From assembly GCA_023429375.1 (NCBI GenBank), contig JAEYVY010000009.1:1-13567 (forward strand): a stretch of DNA of 13,567 nucleotides. The letters are read 5' to 3'. Made by a program: the position numbers and the translations under genes. The notes beneath the pieces were generated by a model. It did no database searches and had not been told where the DNA came from. It saw only the letters and a program-made list of their open reading frames with translations. Origin of the DNA: Bacteroidota bacterium (GTDB lineage Bacteria > Bacteroidota > Bacteroidia > Bacteroidales > Tannerellaceae). Shown one piece after another: positions 7,060-12,657 of the stretch (its first letter is position 1; every line of letters starts with the position of its first letter).

Positions 7060-7155
7060 GGGTAAGTCCTACACGGCATGCTCCCTCGGAATCCCCCAGG
7101 GCTTGACCGCAGCAAGGGTACTTGGTTGTAGCGGCGCGATGTAGTCAGCTTACCC
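7060..7155 (+). ncRNA. ffs: small bacterial signal recognition particle RNA (4.5S-like)
   Basis: About 96 nt. The ends pair as GGGTAAG (7060-7066) with CTTACCC (7149-7155), followed inward by CTACA with TGTAG. The apical part has CCCCCAGG (7093-7100) on one side and AGCAAGGG (7111-7118) on the other, the conserved internal-loop sequences of SRP domain IV that bind the Ffh M domain. The RNA guides ribosomes making membrane proteins to the translocon. The apical loop is not the classic GGAA tetraloop, so the identification rests on the loop-flanking motifs, size, strong promoter and the common linkage to recR. Confidence 0.82.
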
Positions 7156-7159
7156 ACCT

Positions 7160-7233
7160 GCCTCTTTAGCTCAGTTGGCCAGAGCACGTGATTTGTAATC
7201 TCGGGGTCGTTGGTTCGAATCCGACAAGAGGCT
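7160..7233 (+). tRNA. tRNA-Thr (anticodon UGU)
   Basis: The 7-bp acceptor stem GCCTCTT/AAGAGGC is perfect with discriminator T at 7233. D-arm GCTC/GAGC, anticodon loop TTTGTAA (anticodon TGT) and T-arm GTTGG-TTCGAAT-CCGAC are all present. The anticodon stem CGTGA/TCTCG has one U-U mismatch. CCA is not encoded. It follows the SRP RNA by 4 nt with no promoter between, so it should be processed from the same transcript. Confidence 0.95.
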
Positions 7234-7237
7234 CAAA

Positions 7238-7280
7238 AGAAAAGAGACTATCTGATTTAGATAGTCTCTTTTCTCATTTT
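7238..7280 (+). terminator. intrinsic terminator of the SRP RNA-tRNA-Thr unit
   Basis: GAAAAGAGACTATCT (7239-7253) pairs perfectly with AGATAGTCTCTTTTC (7259-7273) around a 5-nt loop, followed by TCATTTT. Confidence 0.85.
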
Positions 7281-7308
7281 ATACCACCTGCAATTCATTC
7301 GCAATTTA

Positions 7309-7316
7309 TATCTTTG
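7309..7316 (+). promoter_or_regulatory. -7 box of the recR operon
   Basis: TATCTTTG matches TAnnTTTG and lies 19 nt before the recR ATG, directly after the tRNA terminator. The -33 element is not recognisable. Confidence 0.55.
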
Positions 7317-7335
7317 TTTCATTGAAATTGTTATC

Positions 7336-7959
7336 ATGAATCAGAAACTTCCATCTGTTTTACTTGAAAATGCCGTCAACGAACTGGCCTCTCTGCCCGG
7401 TATCGGTAAAAAGACCGCTCTACGACTTGCCTTGTATATGCTGAAAAGAGACACAGGCTACGCTGAAGGTCTTGCTTCTGCACTTGTGAATCTAAGACGA
7501 GACGTGGTCTATTGTAAGGAATGTCATAACATATCTGACCAAGAGGTATGCACAATATGCTCTAATCCGGCTCGTGACCACTCATTGGTTTGCGTTGTTG
7601 AAAACATTAAGGAAGTAATGGTCATTGAAAACACAGGTCAATTCAAAGGCGTATATCATGTATTAGGTGGTATTATTTCGCCAATGGATGGGATTGGTCC
7701 TGCCGATTTGCAGATTAACAGCTTAGTTGAACGAGTAGCAAAGGGAGGTGTCAGCGAAGTTATACTGGCTCTGAGCACAACAATGGAAGGTGATACTACC
7801 AATTTCTTTATCTACAGAAAACTATCTCCTTACAATATTAAAGTCAGCGTAATCGCTCGAGGAGTATCTATCGGCGATGAAATTGAATATACCGACGAAG
7901 TAACATTGGGCCGTTCTATTCAGAACAGGACAAGTTTTAATGATTCCATAAAAATATAA
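7336..7959 (+). CDS. recR: recombination mediator protein RecR
   Basis: RecR works with RecO (and RecF) to load RecA on SSB-coated single-stranded gaps. The 207-aa length is close to the roughly 200-aa family norm. Domains run in the standard order: helix-hairpin-helix with LPGIGKKTA (20-28), a four-cysteine zinc finger (Cys60, Cys63, Cys72, Cys75), a Toprim domain starting VCVVENIKEVMVIENT, and a C-terminal GVSIGDEIEYTDEVTLGRS motif near 175-193 that closes the ring-forming core. First gene of a three-gene unit; the glycosyltransferase starts 18 nt after its stop. All expected residues are present. Confidence 0.96.
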   Translation: MNQKLPSVLLENAVNELASLPGIGKKTALRLALYMLKRDTGYAEGLASALVNLRRDVVYCKECHNISDQEVCTICSNPARDHSLVCVVENIKEVMVIENTGQFKGVYHVLGGIISPMDGIGPADLQINSLVERVAKGGVSEVILALSTTMEGDTTNFFIYRKLSPYNIKVSVIARGVSIGDEIEYTDEVTLGRSIQNRTSFNDSIKI

Positions 7960-7977
7960 TATAGAATAAGAAAAGGC

Positions 7978-9156
7978 ATGTACGAAAAAAAAGTATCCAT
8001 AGTAATCGTTAATTATAATGTCTGCTTCTTTTTGGAGCAATGTCTATATTCTGTACAGGCAGCCATACAGGGCTTTGATGCAGAGGTTTGGGTAGTCGAC
8101 AATAATTCGACTGACGGTTCCGTGGACTATCTTCGCCCCAAATTTCCGGATGTTGTATTCATCGAAAACAAAGATAACCCCGGTTTTGGTAAAGCAAACA
8201 ACCAAGCTATAAGTCAATGTAACGGTGAATACATATTGATTCTGAACCCAGATACAATCATTGGCGAAGAAATCATTCGTACGCTCTGCTTCTTCATGGA
8301 CGAACACGCGAAAGCGGGTGCCGCCGGTGTAAAAATGCTAGATGGATGCGGTGTGTTTTTGCCCGAAAGCAAGCGCAATTTCCCTACGCCATGGATTTCA
8401 TTCTGTAAATTATTCGGACTTAGCAAGCTATTCCCAAACTCACGGCAGTTTTCGTCTTACCACCTGCCCTATCTGAATCCGAACAAACAGCATAAAGTAC
8501 AGGTATTGGCCGGTGCTTTCATGTTTGTCAGACATGATGCACTGAAAGAAGCCGGGTTGTTCGACGAATCATTCTTTATGTACGGCGAAGATATCGACCT
8601 CTCCTATCGCTTAACCTTGGCAGGATATACAAATTATTATCTGCCAGAACGCATTTTGCACTATAAAGGCGAAAGTACCAAACATAGTGATATCAAATAC
8701 ATTCGTGCTTTTTATGAAGCTATGCTGATATTTTACAAGAAGTATTATCCTAAATCAAGTATGGTCATGCGCCTGCTGGTAAGCTTCGCCTTGAAATTAA
8801 AGACTGGATGGACCGCTTGTTTCGGTAGGAAGAATGCTAAAACAACCAAACAAAAATACAAAAACAGAAGAGCCCTCATTCTCTGTGATGAGAACCATTT
8901 TGATAAGATTAAGACATGCACTGCCAATCAAGTAGCCGGATTGGAGTTTATCAACCATTGGAATTTAAACGAAGACCGTGCAATGAATGCAATAAACAGG
9001 CGAAATCAAATGAAAGGCTTTACGGATATTGTTTTTTCTTATCCGGACATGCGATTTGAACAAATGCTCTTGTTTATGGATACCATGCCAAACAAGAAAA
9101 CCACTTATCACATCTACAATAAATACAGCAACCGATTAATTTCACCCGGAATATAA
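7978..9156 (+). CDS. GT2-family glycosyltransferase with a Rossmann-like C-terminal extension
   Basis: A 392-aa cytoplasmic or membrane-associated enzyme expected to transfer a sugar from a nucleotide-sugar to a glycan precursor. The GT-A domain (5-260) has SIVIVNYN (7-14), VVDNNSTDGS (39-48), the NPGFGKANN loop (67-75), NPDT in place of DxD (Asp92), GAFMFVRHDAL and FDESFFMYGEDIDLSYRL with the likely base at Glu204/Asp205. These features resemble WbbL/rhamnosyltransferase-like GT2 proteins. Residues 298-392 form an extra alpha/beta-like segment (RRALILCD..., FTDIVFSYPDM...) that recalls a degenerate nucleotide-binding fold without a clear glycine loop. AAAAGG before the ATG serves as a weak ribosome site. 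It lies between recR and the acetyltransferase; donor and acceptor are unknown. Confidence 0.85.
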   Translation: MYEKKVSIVIVNYNVCFFLEQCLYSVQAAIQGFDAEVWVVDNNSTDGSVDYLRPKFPDVVFIENKDNPGFGKANNQAISQCNGEYILILNPDTIIGEEIIRTLCFFMDEHAKAGAAGVKMLDGCGVFLPESKRNFPTPWISFCKLFGLSKLFPNSRQFSSYHLPYLNPNKQHKVQVLAGAFMFVRHDALKEAGLFDESFFMYGEDIDLSYRLTLAGYTNYYLPERILHYKGESTKHSDIKYIRAFYEAMLIFYKKYYPKSSMVMRLLVSFALKLKTGWTACFGRKNAKTTKQKYKNRRALILCDENHFDKIKTCTANQVAGLEFINHWNLNEDRAMNAINRRNQMKGFTDIVFSYPDMRFEQMLLFMDTMPNKKTTYHIYNKYSNRLISPGI

Positions 9157-9157
9157 A

Positions 9158-9682
9158 ATGAAACTATTAGAAGACGATAGAATCCATCTCCGTTCACTCG
9201 AACCTGAAGACCTAGATCTGCTCTATAAATGGGAGAATGATTCAATGCTTTGGTCGCTGGGTAGCACCGTTTCACCCTATTCTTACTACATATTGAAAGA
9301 ATACATAGCTTCGTCAGATAAAAACATCTACGAGCAAAGGCAACTACGTTTGATGATAAGTTTGAAAGAGTATGATGAAACAGTCGGCATGATTGACCTG
9401 TATGATTTTGATCCACACAATCGCAGGGCCGGTATTGGCATATTAATTGATGCAGAGTATCAGCGTTTAGGTTATGGCAAAAGTGCAGTAAGACTAATCA
9501 TTGATTATGCATTTCATTTCCTGAAACTTCATCAACTGTATGTACATGTCCCTGTAGAGAATACAGCCAGCATAAAACTTTTTTTGGCTTGTGGATTTAC
9601 AGAATCGGGCATATTAAAGGATTGGAATTCTGTAGCTGAGGGTTTCAGAGCAGTAAGTGTTATGCAACTGATCCAGGATTAA
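9158..9682 (+). CDS. GNAT-family N-acetyltransferase (RimJ/SpeG-like)
   Basis: A 174-aa acetyl-CoA-dependent acetyltransferase. The acetyl-CoA pyrophosphate loop reads QRLGYGKSA (102-110). It follows the beta4 strand RAGIGILID (90-98), and N135-TASIKLFLACGF is the usual late motif. The N-terminus RIHLRSLEPEDLDLLYKW is typical of the RimJ/RimL/SpeG-like group, which acetylate protein N-termini or polyamines; the substrate is not predictable here. ATG follows the glycosyltransferase stop after one base, so translation is coupled. It ends on a TTAA shared with the convergent yqgE stop codon. Confidence 0.87.
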   Translation: MKLLEDDRIHLRSLEPEDLDLLYKWENDSMLWSLGSTVSPYSYYILKEYIASSDKNIYEQRQLRLMISLKEYDETVGMIDLYDFDPHNRRAGIGILIDAEYQRLGYGKSAVRLIIDYAFHFLKLHQLYVHVPVENTASIKLFLACGFTESGILKDWNSVAEGFRAVSVMQLIQD

Positions 9683-10278
9683 TTCAGATTCGGGTCTTTA
9701 GGATATTTAGTCCACGTTTCATATTCCTTTCCCAACAGTTCGAGTGAAGATTTCCAAAATGCTTCTCCGTCAGCCAACAGAGGAAATGATGGTTTTATGG
9801 TGTTGCTAACCAACCATGAGTTTGACTTAACCTCCCCTCCTAACTGTCCTTTTGTCCATCCCGAATAGCCTAAGAAGAATTTAATTTTCCCTTCAACCGA
9901 ATTCCCATTCATAATATATTCTTTTACACAATTAAAATCGCCATCAAATGATAGCTCGTTATTAATAGGAATCGTATCGTGGACAACGGATTCTCCTAAA
10001 GAATGAATAAAAAATAATCGATTAGAACTTACAGGGCCGCCTAAATAGATAGGAATATCTTCGTATGATTGTAATTCAGGAAAGAACGAATTCAGGATAT
10101 AATCTGTTTTCTTGTTTAACACAAAACCCATTGAACCATCCGGACTGTGCTGTACAAGTAAAACTACAGAACGCTGAAAATAGGAATCTTGTAGAAAAGG
10201 TTCGGAGATAAGAAGACAACCCTGTGCTGGTTGTTGGTTATTATGTTTTATTTTAAATAGATTACTCTTATTTGTCAT
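9679..10278 (-). CDS. YqgE/AlgH family protein (UPF0301)
   Basis: A 199-aa member of a widespread family of unsettled function; AlgH was named for an effect on alginate production in Pseudomonas. Family motifs are in order: GCLLISEP (20-27), F-QRSVVLLVQH (34-44), GSMGFVLNK (48-56), YLGGPV and FFLGYSGWTKGQLGGE. ATG at 10278 is the first in frame after a stop-rich leader. No Shine-Dalgarno is visible and no clear promoter was found, so read-through from the aminotransferase past the hairpin at 10338 is possible. The stop codon overlaps that of the convergent acetyltransferase. Family assignment is firm; function is not known. Confidence 0.92.
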   Translation of the reverse strand: MTNKSNLFKIKHNNQQPAQGCLLISEPFLQDSYFQRSVVLLVQHSPDGSMGFVLNKKTDYILNSFFPELQSYEDIPIYLGGPVSSNRLFFIHSLGESVVHDTIPINNELSFDGDFNCVKEYIMNGNSVEGKIKFFLGYSGWTKGQLGGEVKSNSWLVSNTIKPSFPLLADGEAFWKSSLELLGKEYETWTKYPKDPNLN

Positions 10279-10337
10279 AACCCATCGAATTATAGGATTT
10301 TAACGCAATATATAGTTTATAACGATATTATCCAACA

Positions 10338-10385
10338 ATTATCCCCGGTCATAAGTTAATATATCATAACAAGACCGGGGATAAT
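10338..10385 (-). terminator. 13-bp long-loop hairpin between aminotransferase and yqgE
   Basis: ATTATCCCCGGTC (10338-10350) pairs perfectly with GACCGGGGATAAT (10373-10385), leaving a 22-nt loop. It starts 3 nt after the aminotransferase stop on the minus strand. No T run follows, so it may be a partial terminator or an mRNA-stabilising 3' structure rather than a full stop to transcription. Confidence 0.6.
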
Positions 10386-10387
10386 AC

Positions 10388-11701
10388 TTAAATAGGATGA
10401 TGGGTTTTAAATAATGCGAGCCGCTCTTCTAGTAGCTCATATTGATTTTCTTTAATAAATGAGGTGCATGCTCGTAGACCTTCCTGCCGGCTTCCGGTTG
10501 TAGAAAGTGAGATGGCGCTTACACCATAATAAATCAACTCTTCCATCAATTCACCACCGGTCATGCCCGGATAAGAAATAGTAAAATAGAATCCGTCTGC
10601 AATGGGCTGATCCAAATCATGATCGTAAACAATCTTAAATCCATTACGAACAAAAATTTCTTTTAACCGTTTTGCCCTTCTTCCATATTCTTTGGTTTCG
10701 GAAACAAAGTCAAAGATACCATCAGATGCAGCCTTAAACATAGCAGCTAATGCAAACTGAGCAGAATGGCTGGTTCCTGAAGAAAGCGCATAGAGTACTC
10801 TATGGATGTAAACTGTACCGAATGTTCCTCCTCCATATCGTTTAGTCAATCCGGAGAATGCCTTGTGGTAGAGTTTATCTGAGATGGCTGTCACACCGAT
10901 ACGTTGGCCAGCATAGCTAAACGCTTTAGAACCGGATATCTGTAGGATATAATTGTCAGTATAACGTGCAACTGTCGGTTGAAACGGTGGTTCAAACGGC
11001 TTGCCCAGATCCTTTCTGAAGTCCATCGCAAAATAAGCCAGGTCTTCAATCACGATTGTCTCATATTTATCTGCTAGTTCAGCAATAATCTGCAATTCCT
11101 CGTCTGTAAGACAAAACCAAGCCGGATTATTCGGATTGGAATAAATCATTGCCGCAATCTTACCCGTCTTCAAGAAAGATTCGAGGATATCCCGTAATTT
11201 CTCTCCACGATAATCATACACATCAAAGGATTCATATTTAAATCCCATAACCGTGATTTGTTGTTTCTGAACAGGGAATCCAGGATCGATAAAGAGTATC
11301 GTATCACGCTGTTCATCACATTGGCAGGAAGTTAAAAACGAAGCATAAGTGCCTTGCATAGAACCAACAACTGGGACACAACCCTCAGGTGCTACATTAA
11401 TATCAAGAAATGCCTTAATAAATCGAGAAGCTTCGCTCTTCAATTGTTCAGCACCATTAATATTGGGATAAATAGAAGCAATACCTTTTTTTAATGCTTC
11501 AATTTCTGCATCCACCCCAACTTGTGCCGGTTTTAGTCCGGGCACACCCATTTCCATGTGGATAAATTCTGTATTCGTCTCCTTTTCGAGTTGAGTTGAA
11601 ATGGCCACTACTTCACGAATCGTAGCTTTTCCAAAATCAGAAAGCCCATAACTTTCTATGACACTACGTACTCTCTGATAATCTACCGGTGTTTTATTCA
11701 T
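10388..11701 (-). CDS. class I/II PLP-dependent aminotransferase
   Basis: A 437-aa fold-type I aminotransferase, cytoplasmic. The PLP lysine is Lys259 in ISGSKAFSYAGQRIG. Asp220 and Tyr223 in IEDLAYF contact the cofactor ring, and Asn192 in YSNPNNPAW is the cofactor-oxygen contact. Arg410 in EGLRACTSF is the likely substrate carboxylate-binding residue. It transfers an amino group between an amino acid and a 2-oxo acid; the substrate cannot be read from the motifs. Trp replaces the usual Thr-Gly after NPNNP, a noticeable variation. It is read away from tRNA-Asp, with a plausible -7 box on the minus strand at 11725-11732. It heads a possible two-gene unit with yqgE. Confidence 0.9.
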   Translation of the reverse strand: MNKTPVDYQRVRSVIESYGLSDFGKATIREVVAISTQLEKETNTEFIHMEMGVPGLKPAQVGVDAEIEALKKGIASIYPNINGAEQLKSEASRFIKAFLDINVAPEGCVPVVGSMQGTYASFLTSCQCDEQRDTILFIDPGFPVQKQQITVMGFKYESFDVYDYRGEKLRDILESFLKTGKIAAMIYSNPNNPAWFCLTDEELQIIAELADKYETIVIEDLAYFAMDFRKDLGKPFEPPFQPTVARYTDNYILQISGSKAFSYAGQRIGVTAISDKLYHKAFSGLTKRYGGGTFGTVYIHRVLYALSSGTSHSAQFALAAMFKAASDGIFDFVSETKEYGRRAKRLKEIFVRNGFKIVYDHDLDQPIADGFYFTISYPGMTGGELMEELIYYGVSAISLSTTGSRQEGLRACTSFIKENQYELLEERLALFKTHHPI

Positions 11702-11724
11702 GATTATAAATTAATTAGTGATAA

Positions 11725-11732
11725 CAAAAATA
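11725..11732 (-). promoter_or_regulatory. -7 box of the aminotransferase gene
   Basis: On the minus strand the sequence reads TATTTTTG, matching TAnnTTTG, 23 nt before the ATG. No matching -33 TTTG is seen, so confidence is limited. Confidence 0.4.
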
Positions 11733-11772
11733 GAAATTTAATCTTTCATCTCATTTTTTTAAGTGAAAACTA

Positions 11773-11802
11773 TTGCGAAATCAAATAATCCACCTATCTT
11801 TG
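11773..11802 (+). promoter_or_regulatory. promoter of tRNA-Asp
   Basis: TTGC (11773-11776) as -33, 18 nt, TATCTTTG (11795-11802) as -7. The transcript would begin near 11808, giving a leader of about 44 nt that contains a small hairpin, GCTCC-AATAT-GGAGC (11826-11840), before the mature tRNA. Confidence 0.65.
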
Positions 11803-11851
11803 CATCGCATTTGAGAGAGAATGCAGCTCCAATATGGAGCCTTATCTAAAT

Positions 11852-11925
11852 GGTGTGGTAGTTCAGCTGGTTAGAATACCTGCCTGTCACGCAGGGGGTC
11901 GCGGGTTCGAGTCCCGTCCATACCG
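11852..11925 (+). tRNA. tRNA-Asp (anticodon GUC)
   Basis: Acceptor stem GGTGTGG/CCATACC has one G-U pair, with discriminator G at 11925. Anticodon stem CCTGC/GCAGG holds loop CTGTCAC (anticodon GTC). T-arm is GCGGG-TTCGAGT-CCCGT. The 3' CCA is not encoded. Genes for tRNA are frequent integration targets, and an integrase gene starts 298 nt downstream. Confidence 0.95.
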
Positions 11926-11961
11926 CAGAGAGCCTACGACAAGAGGCGCCAAAAGAAAGAC

Positions 11962-11999
11962 AAGCCCTTCATATTCAGTGAATATGAGGGGCTTTTTTC
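11962..11999 (+). terminator. intrinsic terminator of tRNA-Asp
   Basis: AAGCCCTTCATATTC (11962-11976) pairs with GAATATGAGGGGCTT (11980-11994), with one G-U pair and a 3-nt loop, followed by six T (11993-11998). Confidence 0.88.
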
Positions 12000-12060
12000 G
12001 TTTATCATGTCTTGGTCTAAAGCCAAGAAAAAGACGAAAAAAGACAAAGCAGCTAACCTA

Positions 12061-12165
12061 AACTGTACCCCCTTTCCGAAAAAACGCAAGGGGGTACAGT
12101 AATTCGAAGCGAAAGGGGTACAGTTTGGTCAAAATTGGCAGCGTATTGTCCTGATTTGGCATAGT
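12061..12165. repeat. GTACCCC box array between tRNA-Asp and integrase
   Basis: AACTGTACCCCCTTTCCG (12061-12078) is followed by two reversed copies, GCAAGGGGGTACAGT (12086-12100) and GCGAAAGGGGTACAGTTTGG (12109-12128). The first two form a perfect 13-bp inverted repeat. ATTGGCA (12134-12140) and ATTTGGCA (12154-12161) follow. The order matches the putative element end at 25-96. It may be an orphan IS21-family right end or the arm-type binding sites of the adjacent integrase. The A-rich stretch 12000-12060 before it holds only a short Lys-rich open frame (12007-12102) that I do not regard as a gene. Confidence 0.6.
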
Positions 12166-12195
12166 GCATAAAATTCATTTTTAGATAGTTATCGG

Positions 12196-12203
12196 TAATT
12201 TTG
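12196..12203 (+). promoter_or_regulatory. -7 box of the integrase gene
   Basis: TAATTTTG matches TAnnTTTG and lies 20 nt before the ATG at 12224; no -33 element is evident. Confidence 0.4.
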
Positions 12204-12223
12204 TAACATTAAAAAATGAGTTT

Positions 12224-12465
12224 ATGAAAAGTACATTTCGCATTCTTTTCTATGTAAAGAAAGACAAAAAAAGAGCAGACGGCACTTATCCTATCATGTG
12301 CCGTATTACCATCGACGGAGAACCAAGCCGTTTTAACACAAAAGTAAATGTCAATCCCAATATCTGGGACGCAAAAGCCGGTATCGCTATCGGCAAATCT
12401 AATGAAGCTGTTGAAGTCAATGCCTTATTGAATACTATAAAAACAAGTATTCATAATGTGTATCA
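12224..12465 (+). pseudogene. tyrosine-recombinase integrase, 5' fragment cut by an IS
   Basis: Only the first 80 or so codons remain. They match the N-terminal arm-DNA-binding domain of Bacteroidales integrative-element and transposon integrases: FRILFYVKKDKKRADGTYPI at 4-23, then CRITIDGEP, NPNIWDAK and NALLNTIKTSIHNVY (67-81). The family continues with a core-binding domain and an R-H-R-Y catalytic domain, about 400 aa in all; none of it is here. The frame runs into the IS21 left end and stops at 12479-12481 after a few foreign codons. The gene sits just after tRNA-Asp, the typical place for an element integrated at a tRNA 3' end. The rest of the gene, if kept, should lie beyond the insertion. 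Confidence 0.8.
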
Positions 12466-12472
12466 TGTAAAT

Positions 12473-12542
12473 AATACTTGAAAACTACCCCACTATAATA
12501 CTTGAAAAGTATACCACTAAAATAATTCAAAAGTATACCACC
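12473..12542 (+). repeat. three 24-bp-phased terminal repeats of the IS21-family element
   Basis: Three copies of a 22-bp unit start at 12473, 12497 and 12521, exactly 24 bp apart. Copies 1 and 2 begin AATACTTGAAAA; copies 2 and 3 share AAAAGTATACCAC. Multiple terminal repeats are characteristic of IS21-family ends and are thought to bind the transposase. Confidence 0.85.
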
Positions 12543-12657
12543 TATGGATGTAAAATAGGATGATTTAACAGTCTCTTGATTGTTAAGATTCTCTATTTTA
12601 TTAACAAATACTAACATTATAAATTCCTTTGTGTATGATTAAAACACAGAGGATAAC

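Noticed and set aside
11834..12061. 75-codon open frame over tRNA-Asp
   Set aside because: It spans the whole tRNA gene and its terminator hairpin, so it is a chance reading of structured RNA sequence.
12007..12102. 31-codon Lys-rich open frame after the tRNA-Asp terminator
   Set aside because: No family resemblance, no promoter, and it ends within the repeat boxes; could be a relic but cannot be supported as a gene.
12473..12542. Possible CRISPR array
   Set aside because: The three 22-bp units are separated by only 2 bp, so there are no spacers; the position fits IS terminal repeats.
12435..12617. Minus-strand open frame at the IS left end
   Set aside because: Its repetitive peptide (YFSGILFKYYSGVVFKYY) is just the translation of the 24-bp terminal repeats.
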